26,127 nucleotides of DNA from JAAZBI01 sp964461005 (lineage in GTDB: Bacteria; Bacillota_I; Bacilli_A; RF39; UBA660), in NCBI GenBank assembly GCA_964461005.1, contig CAYWQQ010000008.1:1-26127 (forward strand), read 5' to 3'. Below, one piece after another: positions 1-6,915 of this stretch. The notes below the pieces were generated by a model. The model was not told the DNA's origin. It did not search any database and saw only the letters and a program-made list of their open reading frames with translations. Every line of letters begins with the position of its first letter. Within the stretch, counting starts at the first letter, position 1. The translations under genes and the position numbers were made by a program.

Positions 1-105
1 TTTTATATAGTAAGATCCCAGTTAGACTAACTGGTTGATAGGCTAGGAGTGGAAGCGTAGTGATACGTTGAGCGGACTAGTACTAATAGATCGAGGATTT
101 AACCA
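1..105 (+). rRNA. rrl: 23S ribosomal RNA, 3' end (partial)
   Basis: This is the last ~105 nt of 23S rRNA; the rest lies before the window. The sequence matches the well-known Firmicutes 3' end: a small hairpin (about 18-33), the GTGGAAGCGTAGTGATACG-like block, and the terminal tract ACTAATAGATCGAGGATTTAACC ending near 104. The exact 3' end is inferred by comparison with Bacillus 23S. An ATG-initiated open frame runs through this region and the 5S gene, but it is not a gene. Confidence 0.93.
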
Positions 106-141
106 TATAACTAATTTGTTGAACCACATTATCATGTTTTC

Positions 142-157
142 AGAGAATTATTTCTCT
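142..157 (+). other. Hairpin in the 23S-5S spacer
   Basis: AGAGAA-TTAT-TTCTCT forms a 6-bp stem with a 4-nt loop in the ~56-nt spacer, just before 5S. It is followed by only a short T-poor stretch, so it is more likely a processing or folding element of the pre-rRNA than a terminator. The role is inferred. Confidence 0.35.
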
Positions 158-161
158 ATTT

Positions 162-269
162 GTATTGGTGACTATAGCGAAGTGGAATCACCTGTTCCCA
201 TTCCGAACACAGTAGTTAAGCACTTCAGCGCTGAAAATAGTGTAAGCGAAGATAGGACGTTGCCAATAC
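162..269 (+). rRNA. rrf: 5S ribosomal RNA
   Basis: The conserved core is present: TAGCGAAG, CCTGTTCCCATTCCGAACAC, AGTTAAGC and TAGGACG. Helix I is formed by GTATTGG at 162-168 and its exact complement CCAATAC at 263-269, which sets the ends. The molecule is about 108 nt, compared with about 116 nt in Bacillus. The shortfall is in the helix IV/V arm (about 236-258), where the G/C-rich stem of Bacillus is replaced by a short A-rich one. Short 5S rRNAs of this kind are described for mollicutes. It follows 23S directly and ends just before a terminator. Confidence 0.92.
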
Positions 270-283
270 TTTTTTTGTTTATT

Positions 284-310
284 AAAGATACGATTGTATC
301 TTTTTTTTTT
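284..310 (+). terminator. Intrinsic terminator of the rRNA operon
   Basis: AAAGATAC (284-291), loop GATT, GTATCTTT (296-303), then a run of T to 310. It lies 14 nt after 5S. Its 3' side also carries the likely -35 box of the mltG promoter. Confidence 0.85.
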
Positions 311-323
311 GATATGATATAAT
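294..323 (+). promoter_or_regulatory. Probable promoter for mltG
   Basis: -35 TTGTAT (294-299), an 18-bp gap, and -10 TATAAT (318-323). The -10 is consensus and the -35 matches at four of six bases. The -35 sits in the loop and 3' arm of the rRNA terminator hairpin. Confidence 0.6.
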
Positions 324-345
324 AATTAAGCAAGGAGTGAATGCA

Positions 346-1395
346 ATGAAAAAGATATTAATAATTAGTGGAATTGTTGTTTTACTTTTTACTATATTTT
401 TTGGTTATTATATATATCAACTATCTTCAGTTTCACAAGCAGATAAAAAAATTGAAGTAATAATACCTCAAGGAAGTAGTGGCAGTACTATAGCAACTTT
501 ATTATCTAAAAAAGGCTTAATTAGAAATGTAGATATGTTTAAATTATATTTAAAAGTATATAATATTACTGGTTTAAATTATGGAAAATATATATTGAAT
601 ACTAATATGGATGTACCTAAAATAATTAAAACTTTGCAAGGCAAACCTATTGCTGATAAAATTGTCATATCATTTATTGAGGGATATGATATTCCCAAAA
701 TTGCAAAAAAAATAGCATCTTCAACAAATAGCACAGAAGAAGATGTCTATAATCTATTAAAAGATGAAACCTATTTAGACGAATTAATTGCAGAATATTG
801 GTTTATAAAAGCCGATATTAAAAATAGTAAATTATATTATTCTTTAGAGGGCTATTTGTTTCCAGATACATATTTTTTTGAAAACAAAGATGTTTCTGTA
901 AAAGATATATTCAAAAGTATGTTAACGCAAATGGATAAGGTATTATCTGCTTATAAAGAAGAAATAAATAATTCTAAATTTACTATTCATGAAATTTTAA
1001 CTTTAGCTAGTATTGTTGAAAAAGAAGCTTTAACTAAAGGCGAGGGTGATTTAGTAGCAAGTGTTTTCTTAAATCGTTTAGAAAAACAATGGTCATTAGG
1101 TAGTTGCCCTACAAATTGTTATGCAACTAAAACAGAAAATTGTGTTCCTAAAAACGTTGCTATAAATTATCAGAGTCCATATAATACTTACTTACCAAGT
1201 ATGAGCGGTAAATTACCAATCGGTCCTATTTCTAGCCCTGGTAAGAATGCTATCAATTCCGTTTTAAAACCAATTAAATCTGATTATATGTATTTCATAG
1301 CAGATAAAAACACAAAGACATATTTTTATATAAAAGCAAGTGAACAAGCAAAAGGCATTGATGAATTAAAAACTAAAGGATTATGGTTTGAATAA
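346..1395 (+). CDS. mltG: MltG, endolytic murein transglycosylase (YceG-like)
   Basis: MltG is a membrane-anchored lytic transglycosylase that cuts nascent peptidoglycan strands and so helps set glycan length. The 349-aa protein has an N-terminal membrane anchor (about residues 3-25), a LysM-like region, and the YceG domain. Family marks visible are LEGYLFPDTY, the SIVEKE motif holding the catalytic Glu (residue 225 in this numbering), SPYNTY and LPIGPISSPG. A GTG nine bases upstream (337) is in frame but overlaps the AAGGAG ribosome binding site, so the ATG at 346 is chosen. One oddity: where the family usually has an S/T-D-P-T segment this protein has SCPT, followed by two more cysteines within about 12 residues, all on the outer face. 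It is a single-gene unit between two terminators. Confidence 0.93.
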   Translation: MKKILIISGIVVLLFTIFFGYYIYQLSSVSQADKKIEVIIPQGSSGSTIATLLSKKGLIRNVDMFKLYLKVYNITGLNYGKYILNTNMDVPKIIKTLQGKPIADKIVISFIEGYDIPKIAKKIASSTNSTEEDVYNLLKDETYLDELIAEYWFIKADIKNSKLYYSLEGYLFPDTYFFENKDVSVKDIFKSMLTQMDKVLSAYKEEINNSKFTIHEILTLASIVEKEALTKGEGDLVASVFLNRLEKQWSLGSCPTNCYATKTENCVPKNVAINYQSPYNTYLPSMSGKLPIGPISSPGKNAINSVLKPIKSDYMYFIADKNTKTYFYIKASEQAKGIDELKTKGLWFE

Positions 1396-1396
1396 A

Positions 1397-1422
1397 AAAA
1401 AGATAGTTTATACTATCTTTTT
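1397..1422. terminator. Bidirectional terminator between mltG and the convergent lipoprotein gene
   Basis: AAAAAGATAGT (1397-1407), loop TTAT, ACTATCTTTTT (1412-1422). The A-run and T-run flank both arms, so it can work on both strands. Its right arm overlaps the stop codon of the minus-strand gene. Confidence 0.85.
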
Positions 1423-2284
1423 ATTTATATAATTCTTTTTTTAATTTATCGACATTACTATTCATAATTTGTAAATAATCTAATTTTTCGATTCTATCTT
1501 CATCGCTTAAATTTGATAAACTGTGTAAGTAAACAATTTCTATTTTTTTAGTTTCAACTAATTTATTTATAGTGGCATTCAAGTCTTTTTCACTCTTTAA
1601 ATATATATAACTTACTTGCTTTCTATCAATCATTTTATTTACATCAGAAATCATTTTGTCTGTTAAGTTATCATTTTCTTCAAGAGATATTATATTGATT
1701 CCATATTTTCTTAAATATAAGAAAACATCATTACCAACTACAAGTGTTTTATTTGATAAATTAGATATTAGCAATTTAATTTCAGCATCTAACTCAGATA
1801 TTTCCACTTTTAATTGTTCATAGTTTTCTTCAATGTCTTTTTTCAAATATGTACTTGTAATGTATTCGTTAAAACCATTTTTTATGTTTTGAGCCATCAT
1901 CAGAAAGTTAGAAAGATCTATCCATAATTCTTCACTATCTGTTTCATATTCCATACTTATTGTGGAATCAATAATTAATAATTGTTTATTTTTATTTAAC
2001 ATTTGGATTGCGTATTCTTTTTCATCACTTAAGCCATTATAAATAAAAATATCAGCTTTACTATAATCATCAATTTGTTTATCAGTTAATTTGTATTTTG
2101 TAATATCAACATTATTTGGATAAATGCTTAATATATTTGCATTATCACCATAGATATATTTTGTAATATATTCTGTTGGATAATTAGTTGTATAAATTGT
2201 TATATCTTCTAATGTGTCTTTTTTAAAACAGCCAGATAAACAAACCATTAATATAATTAAAACAAAAATTTTTGCTTTTTTCAT
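1421..2284 (-). CDS. TroA/ZnuA-like substrate-binding lipoprotein lacking the usual metal ligands
   Basis: The signal peptide ends in a lipobox LSGC, with Cys19 as the lipid-bearing residue, so this is a surface lipoprotein. The 287-aa fold resembles Zn/Mn ABC-transporter binding proteins: an early YP-x(5)-TKYIYGD stretch, KADIFIYNGL, a long central helix, FLYLRKYG and a C-terminal helix. However, the three histidines that bind metal in this family are missing by hand alignment: Thr62 in the PHxYE position, Glu119 in the DPHxW position and Asn185 in the HDAF position. It may therefore bind another ligand or have lost transport function. Its start overlaps the yidD stop as ATGA, with AAGGAG upstream, so it is translationally coupled to yidD. 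No ABC permease or ATPase lies nearby. The family call is moderately sure; the substrate is unknown. Confidence 0.75.
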   Translation of the reverse strand: MKKAKIFVLIILMVCLSGCFKKDTLEDITIYTTNYPTEYITKYIYGDNANILSIYPNNVDITKYKLTDKQIDDYSKADIFIYNGLSDEKEYAIQMLNKNKQLLIIDSTISMEYETDSEELWIDLSNFLMMAQNIKNGFNEYITSTYLKKDIEENYEQLKVEISELDAEIKLLISNLSNKTLVVGNDVFLYLRKYGINIISLEENDNLTDKMISDVNKMIDRKQVSYIYLKSEKDLNATINKLVETKKIEIVYLHSLSNLSDEDRIEKLDYLQIMNSNVDKLKKELYK

Positions 2285-2502
2285 TTTTCGCTCCTTTTTG
2301 GTACTGGATCATATCCTATTTTTCCAAAGGGATTACATCTAATAATTCTTTTGCTAGCTAACCAACTTCCTTTAAAAAAACCATATGTTTCTAAAGCCTC
2401 AATTGCATAATTAGAACAAGTTGGTTGAAAGCGACAAGCAGTATGAGAATGAAGAGGTAATTTTTGATATGTTTTTATCAAAAAGATTAATACTTTTTTC
2501 AT
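2281..2502 (-). CDS. yidD: YidD, membrane protein insertion efficiency factor
   Basis: A 73-aa protein with the full family pattern: an N-terminal amphipathic helix, CRFQPTCSNYA with Cys23 and Cys29, IIRCNPFG with Cys56, and GYDPVP near the end. YidD is a small inner-face membrane protein thought to help the YidC insertase place proteins in the membrane. In many bacteria it sits in the rpmH-rnpA-yidC cluster; here it is apart from that, first gene of a two-gene unit with the TroA-like lipoprotein. Its stop TGA overlaps the next start as ATGA. The ribosome binding site is AGGTGG, 4 nt before the ATG. Confidence 0.93.
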   Translation of the reverse strand: MKKVLIFLIKTYQKLPLHSHTACRFQPTCSNYAIEALETYGFFKGSWLASKRIIRCNPFGKIGYDPVPKRSEK

Positions 2503-2518
2503 TTTACCACCTATTATT

Positions 2519-2547
2519 ATTTTACGCTATTTTTTAAAGTTTGTAAA
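2519..2547 (-). promoter_or_regulatory. Probable promoter for yidD and the lipoprotein
   Basis: Read on the minus strand: -35 TTTACA (2547-2542), 17 bp, -10 TAAAAT (2524-2519). It is back to back with the rnc promoter. Confidence 0.55.
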
Positions 2548-2568
2548 ACAAAAAAAGGAATTGTTTAT

Positions 2569-2597
2569 TTGTATTATTAATAATGTTTTGCTATAAT
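2569..2597 (+). promoter_or_regulatory. Probable promoter for rnc-smc
   Basis: -35 TTGTAT (2569-2574), 17 bp, -10 TATAAT (2592-2597). The predicted transcript start (~2604) excludes the upstream in-frame ATG at 2583 and supports an rnc start at 2613. Confidence 0.65.
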
Positions 2598-2612
2598 AAA
2601 AGAGGTGATATG

Positions 2613-3284
2613 ATGGAAAACTTATTAGAAAAGTTTAATATAGTGCCTCGTAATAAATCTTTATATGAAGAAGCTTTTACTCATTCTTCTTACTCATATG
2701 AGCATGAGGGAGTAGTTAATTATGAGAGATTAGAATTTTTAGGCGATGCAGTATTAGAATTAGTAATTAGCGAATTTCTATATAATTCTCAAAATGTTGA
2801 GGAAGGTCAAATGACTAGAATGAGATCAACTTATGTTTGTGAAGACGCTTTGTATGAATTTGCTTTATCATTAAATTTTAGTGAGATTGTTAGATTAGGT
2901 CATGGTGAAGAAAAAAGTGGTGGAAAAACAAGAAAAACTATTTTAGCTGATGTTTTTGAATCTTTTCTAGCGGCTGTATATCTTGACCAAGGAATCAATA
3001 AAGTCAAAGAAATCGTTAAAAAAGTAATTATTCCTAAGATTGAAACAGAGAATGAATATTTTTTTAAAGATTACAAAACTATTCTTCAAGAATTAGTTCA
3101 AGTTGAAAAAAGAAATGTTTCTTATGAATTAGTAACCGAATCAGGTCCTCCTCATAACAAGACGTTTAATGTTGTCGTTAAAGTCGATGGCATTATCTTT
3201 GGTGAGGGAACAGCTGGTACCAAAAAACAAGCAGAACAAGAAGCTGCAAAAAGTGCTTTAAATAAACAAGCACAGATTGAATAA
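2613..3284 (+). CDS. rnc: Ribonuclease III
   Basis: Cleaves double-stranded RNA, including the rRNA precursor. The 223-aa protein has the signature YERLEFLGDAVL with the acidic residues Glu41 and Asp45, and the second acidic pair Asp113 and Glu116 in ADVFESF. A double-stranded RNA-binding domain follows (about 153-222), with GPPHNKTF and KKQAEQEAAKSAL. The start is preceded by GAGGTGAT and two in-frame ATGs in tandem (2610 and 2613); 2613 has the better spacing of 7 nt. A further ATG at 2583 overlaps the -10 box. smc follows after 12 nt, the common Firmicutes pairing, though ftsY, which often comes next, is absent. Confidence 0.96.
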   Translation: MENLLEKFNIVPRNKSLYEEAFTHSSYSYEHEGVVNYERLEFLGDAVLELVISEFLYNSQNVEEGQMTRMRSTYVCEDALYEFALSLNFSEIVRLGHGEEKSGGKTRKTILADVFESFLAAVYLDQGINKVKEIVKKVIIPKIETENEYFFKDYKTILQELVQVEKRNVSYELVTESGPPHNKTFNVVVKVDGIIFGEGTAGTKKQAEQEAAKSALNKQAQIE

Positions 3285-3296
3285 TAAGGTGAGATT

Positions 3297-6251
3297 ATGT
3301 ATTTAAAACAAATTAAAGCAGTAGGATTTAAATCTTTTGCAGAAAAAACAATCATTGATTTCGATCAAGAATTAACAGCTATTGTTGGACCTAATGGATC
3401 AGGAAAAAGTAATGTTGTTGATGCAGTAAGATGGGTATTAGGAGAACAATCAGTAAAAACTCTTCGTGGTGAAGGAAATATGACGGATGTTATTTTTTCG
3501 GGTAGTAAAAGTAGAATTCCTTCTAATAGTGCTTCAGTAACTTTGATTTTTGATAATAGTGATTTATATTTTCCTTTGGAATTTTCAGAAATTTCTATCA
3601 AGAGAAAAGTTTATAAAACTGGTGAAAATGAATATTATATTAATAATGAAAAATGTCGCTTAAAAGATGTGATTAATTTAGTTTTAGATACAGGTATGGG
3701 AAAAGACGCATTCAATGTTATTTCTCAAGGTGATATTCAGGAAATATTAAGTAATAAACCAGAAGAAAGAAGAATAATTTTTGAAGAAGCTGCAGGAGTA
3801 TTAAAGTATAAAAAAAGAAAAGAAGAAGCATTAAGAAAACTAGAAAGAACTCATTTTAACATTCAAAGAATCAATGACATTTTAAATGAAATTGAAGGAC
3901 AATTAGAACCATTGAAGGAACAAAGTGAGAAAGCTAAAATATATGTAGATGCTAAAAAAGAATTAGAGAGTGTTGAAATATCTTTGATTGTATATGATAT
4001 AGAACAATTTAATAAAGAATATCAGACTGTAAAATATCAAATTGATTCTTTAAATGATGAATTATCTAAACTTAGTGAAACAAGTAGTAGTGTCGATGTT
4101 ACGGTTGAAAGTCAAAAAGTAGAATTAATGAAAATAAATGATAAATTGAGAATTGCTCAAAGTCGTTTTTTAGAAATATCAAAAGAAGTAGAAAAACTTA
4201 ATGGTCAAAAAATTTTGCTTACAGAACAAGGCCGTTATCAAAGTGAAGATACAAAAATTCATGATCAGTTAATATCTGTTCAAGAAAAAAGATTGTCTTT
4301 AATAAATCAAAACAAAGTGATTACATCTGAATTATCTGATAACCAATCAAAAAGGGATGATTATTTAAAGCAAATAGAGTTAAAAACCAAAAGTAAAGAT
4401 GACATTAATTTGAAGTTAAATAAGACCATTGAATATTTAAATAATTTAAATCAAGAAAAAATGATGTTAATTCATAAAAACAGTATTATTGAAAGCGCTA
4501 TGGAAAATAATAGTTTTCTGCCTCGAGGAATAACAAGTGTTTTAAACAATCCTAAATTAAGAGGAATTCATAATACAATTGGTAATTTAATTCAAGTTGA
4601 TGAAAGCTATTCTTTAGCAGTTGATGTAGCATTGGGCGGTAGTTCCAGCTTTATTGTCGTTGACGATGAAAGAAAGGCTAGTGAAGCTATCTTCTATCTA
4701 AAAGAAAATAAATTAGGTAGAGTTACTTTTTTTCCTTTAAATATTATTAAAAGAAAATATATAGAAAAAGAAGTTTTAACTTTATTAAAAGCTGAAGCTA
4801 GTTTTATTGATTTGGCATCAAATTTAGTGACTTTTGATTCTCAATATGAAGAAATAATTTTAAATCAATTAGGGAATGTTTTAGTAGCTAAAGACATAGA
4901 TAGTGCTAATGAAATTAGCAAAAAAATTAATCATCGTTACAAAGTAGTAACATTAGATGGTGAAGTTATTCATGTAGGGGGTTCTTTAACTGGTGGAACT
5001 TTAAATAATAAGACAAATGTTTTCTCTCAAAAACAAGAATTAAGACAAAACGAATTACAAATAAAATCATTGGAAATAAAAATTAGTAATTATATTAATG
5101 AGAAAACAAAATATAATGAAGAATTATCTATAATTAATGAAGATTTTAATAAAATTAAAACAAATCAAGTTGTAATTGAAGAACTAATTAATCAAAAATC
5201 TGCTGAATTATTAAAATTGAATAATGAACAACAAGAACAAGAAATGTTACTAGCAAATTTAAATTCAATTGTAGGTAATAATTGGGATGATAGAGAAGAA
5301 AAAATTTTAAATGAATATTATAATCAACTAAACGAAAAACAACTTTTAGAAAAAGAAATAAATGAATATAAAATTAAAATAGAAACAATAAATGAAAAAA
5401 TATCTGAATCAGAAAAAGATGCTAAAAGACAAATATCTCTTTCTTTTTCAAAACAAAATGTATTAAAAGAGGCTGAAATCAAAGTAAATCGTTTAGATGT
5501 AAAATTAGATAATTTATTGAACACATTAAATGAAGAATATAGTTTAACATATGAAAAAGCTAAAGAAAATTACATTTTGATGATACCGGAAATTGAAGCT
5601 AGAAAAACAGTTAATCAAAATAAAAAGATCATGAAAGATTTAGGTATTGTTAATATTGCAGCAATTGAAGAATATGAGCGCATTAATGAAAGATATAGTT
5701 TTTTAAATGAACAAAAAAATGATTTATTTAAAGCAGAAAATACTTTATTAGAAATCATCAATGAAATGGATAATGTTATGAAAGATTCATTTTTAAATAC
5801 ATTTAATAAGATAGCCAATGAATTTAAAATAACATTTAAAGAATTATTTGGTGGTGGAGAAGCCTGCTTAAAATTAACTGATCCTCAAAACATATTAGAA
5901 ACTGGAATCGATATTGTAGCACTTCCTCCAGGTAAAAAGTTACAACATTTATCTTTATTGTCAGGAGGGGAAAAAACTTTAACAGCTATTGCTATTTTGT
6001 TTTCCATATTAAAAGTTCGCCCTGTACCATTTTGCATTTTAGATGAAGTTGAAGCAGCTTTGGATGATGCTAATGTTATTGGTTTTGGACAATTCTTATT
6101 AACATTGAAATCAAAAATACAATTTATATTGATTACTCATAAAAAGAAAACTATGGAATATGTTGATAAATTATATGGAATTACTATGCAAGAGTCTGGT
6201 GTAAGTAAATTAGTAAGTGTTAAATTAACTGAAAATAAAAATGAGAATTAA
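3297..6251 (+). CDS. smc: Smc, chromosome condensation/segregation ATPase
   Basis: The ATPase subunit of the Smc-ScpAB condensin, which organises and separates chromosomes. Order of parts: N-terminal half-head with Walker A GPNGSGKS (31-38), a coiled-coil arm, hinge (about 407-565, including LGGSSSFIVVDD and GGSLTGG), return coiled coil, and C-terminal half-head with signature LSGGE (888-892) and Walker B ending in Asp916-Glu917. At 984 aa it is about 200 residues shorter than Bacillus Smc. The loss is in the coiled-coil arms, since heads and hinge are complete. It lies 12 nt after rnc with AAGGTGAG as ribosome binding site. Its stop overlaps the convergent def gene by 4 bp inside a terminator hairpin. 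Confidence 0.96.
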   Translation: MYLKQIKAVGFKSFAEKTIIDFDQELTAIVGPNGSGKSNVVDAVRWVLGEQSVKTLRGEGNMTDVIFSGSKSRIPSNSASVTLIFDNSDLYFPLEFSEISIKRKVYKTGENEYYINNEKCRLKDVINLVLDTGMGKDAFNVISQGDIQEILSNKPEERRIIFEEAAGVLKYKKRKEEALRKLERTHFNIQRINDILNEIEGQLEPLKEQSEKAKIYVDAKKELESVEISLIVYDIEQFNKEYQTVKYQIDSLNDELSKLSETSSSVDVTVESQKVELMKINDKLRIAQSRFLEISKEVEKLNGQKILLTEQGRYQSEDTKIHDQLISVQEKRLSLINQNKVITSELSDNQSKRDDYLKQIELKTKSKDDINLKLNKTIEYLNNLNQEKMMLIHKNSIIESAMENNSFLPRGITSVLNNPKLRGIHNTIGNLIQVDESYSLAVDVALGGSSSFIVVDDERKASEAIFYLKENKLGRVTFFPLNIIKRKYIEKEVLTLLKAEASFIDLASNLVTFDSQYEEIILNQLGNVLVAKDIDSANEISKKINHRYKVVTLDGEVIHVGGSLTGGTLNNKTNVFSQKQELRQNELQIKSLEIKISNYINEKTKYNEELSIINEDFNKIKTNQVVIEELINQKSAELLKLNNEQQEQEMLLANLNSIVGNNWDDREEKILNEYYNQLNEKQLLEKEINEYKIKIETINEKISESEKDAKRQISLSFSKQNVLKEAEIKVNRLDVKLDNLLNTLNEEYSLTYEKAKENYILMIPEIEARKTVNQNKKIMKDLGIVNIAAIEEYERINERYSFLNEQKNDLFKAENTLLEIINEMDNVMKDSFLNTFNKIANEFKITFKELFGGGEACLKLTDPQNILETGIDIVALPPGKKLQHLSLLSGGEKTLTAIAILFSILKVRPVPFCILDEVEAALDDANVIGFGQFLLTLKSKIQFILITHKKKTMEYVDKLYGITMQESGVSKLVSVKLTENKNEN

Positions 6252-6267
6252 ATCATTCTCATTTTTT
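6237..6267. terminator. Bidirectional terminator at the smc/def junction
   Basis: AAAAATGAGAA (6237-6247), an 8-nt loop, TTCTCATTTTT (6256-6266) plus one more T. The stem lies within the coding ends of both convergent genes, and the loop holds both stop codons. Confidence 0.85.
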
Positions 6268-6796
6268 CTTCGTCTTTATAAGGGTTTTTCGAATCGATAT
6301 GATCAAAAAATAGTATTCCATTTAGATGATCAATTTCATGTTGAAAAGCTATGGCTAGTTCTTCTCTTACTCTAATTTCTTGTTTTTTACCATCTATATC
6401 TTCATATTCAATAGTTATACGAGCATGACGAGGAACAATTCCATCAACTTCACGGTTAACACTTAAACAACCTTCACCATCTTCAACATAAATTAATTCT
6501 TCAGAAAAGGTTTTTACTTTGGGATTAATAATAATATATTTATTAAAAGTATTATCATCTTGTTCGTGAGCAATTACAAAATATTTTTTAGGTACCCCTA
6601 ATTGAATAGCTGATAATCCCATTCCTGGCCTTAAGCATTCTTTTTCAGCTATTTCTGGGATTTGACTATTGACAAGATGATTTAACATATCAGAAATCAA
6701 ATTTTTATCTTTTTTTGACAAAGGAAAAACAACATCTTCACTTTTTTTCCTTAACACTTTATTTTTTTCATCTAAAATATCACTTGTTTTTATCAT
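6248..6796 (-). CDS. def: Peptide deformylase
   Basis: Removes the formyl group from the starting Met of new proteins, using an active-site metal. The 182-aa protein has all three motifs: GMGLSAIQ (58-65; the usual form is GxGLAAxQ), EGCLS (108-112) and QHEIDH (152-157). The metal ligands are Cys110, His153 and His157. The start is at the second of two tandem ATGs (6799, 6796) behind GGTGGTGAT. An in-frame ATG at 6820 is rejected because it lies before the expected transcript start. The gene is separate from fmt (18518), with which it is often paired, and is a single-gene unit converging on smc. Confidence 0.95.
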   Translation of the reverse strand: MIKTSDILDEKNKVLRKKSEDVVFPLSKKDKNLISDMLNHLVNSQIPEIAEKECLRPGMGLSAIQLGVPKKYFVIAHEQDDNTFNKYIIINPKVKTFSEELIYVEDGEGCLSVNREVDGIVPRHARITIEYEDIDGKKQEIRVREELAIAFQHEIDHLNGILFFDHIDSKNPYKDEEKMRMI

Positions 6797-6820
6797 CATA
6801 TCACCACCAAAACTAGCCAT

Positions 6821-6849
6821 ATTCTATCATAAAATAACTAATATATCAA
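6821..6849 (-). promoter_or_regulatory. Probable promoter for def
   Basis: Read on the minus strand: -35 TTGATA (6849-6844), 17 bp, -10 TAGAAT (6826-6821). Confidence 0.55.
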
Positions 6850-6868
6850 ATAAAAGGTCAAAGAATGT

Positions 6869-6896
6869 TTGACATCGAAAAAAAACAGAGTACAAT
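6869..6896 (+). promoter_or_regulatory. Probable promoter for the CDP-alcohol phosphatidyltransferase gene
   Basis: -35 TTGACA (6869-6874), 16 bp, -10 TACAAT (6891-6896), 20 nt before the ATG. Confidence 0.7.
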
Positions 6897-6915
6897 ATGA
6901 AAAAGAGGTGATAAT

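Noticed and set aside
68..322. An 84-codon ATG-initiated open frame over the 23S end, spacer and 5S rRNA
   Set aside because: It runs through conserved rRNA sequence and the terminator; the peptide has no protein-like features.
2583..2612. Upstream ATG of rnc at 2583
   Set aside because: It lies before and across the -10 box, has no ribosome binding site, and the family start fits 2613.
6797..6820. Upstream ATG of def at 6820
   Set aside because: It would sit at or before the predicted transcript start and lacks a ribosome binding site; the GGTGGTGAT site favours 6796.
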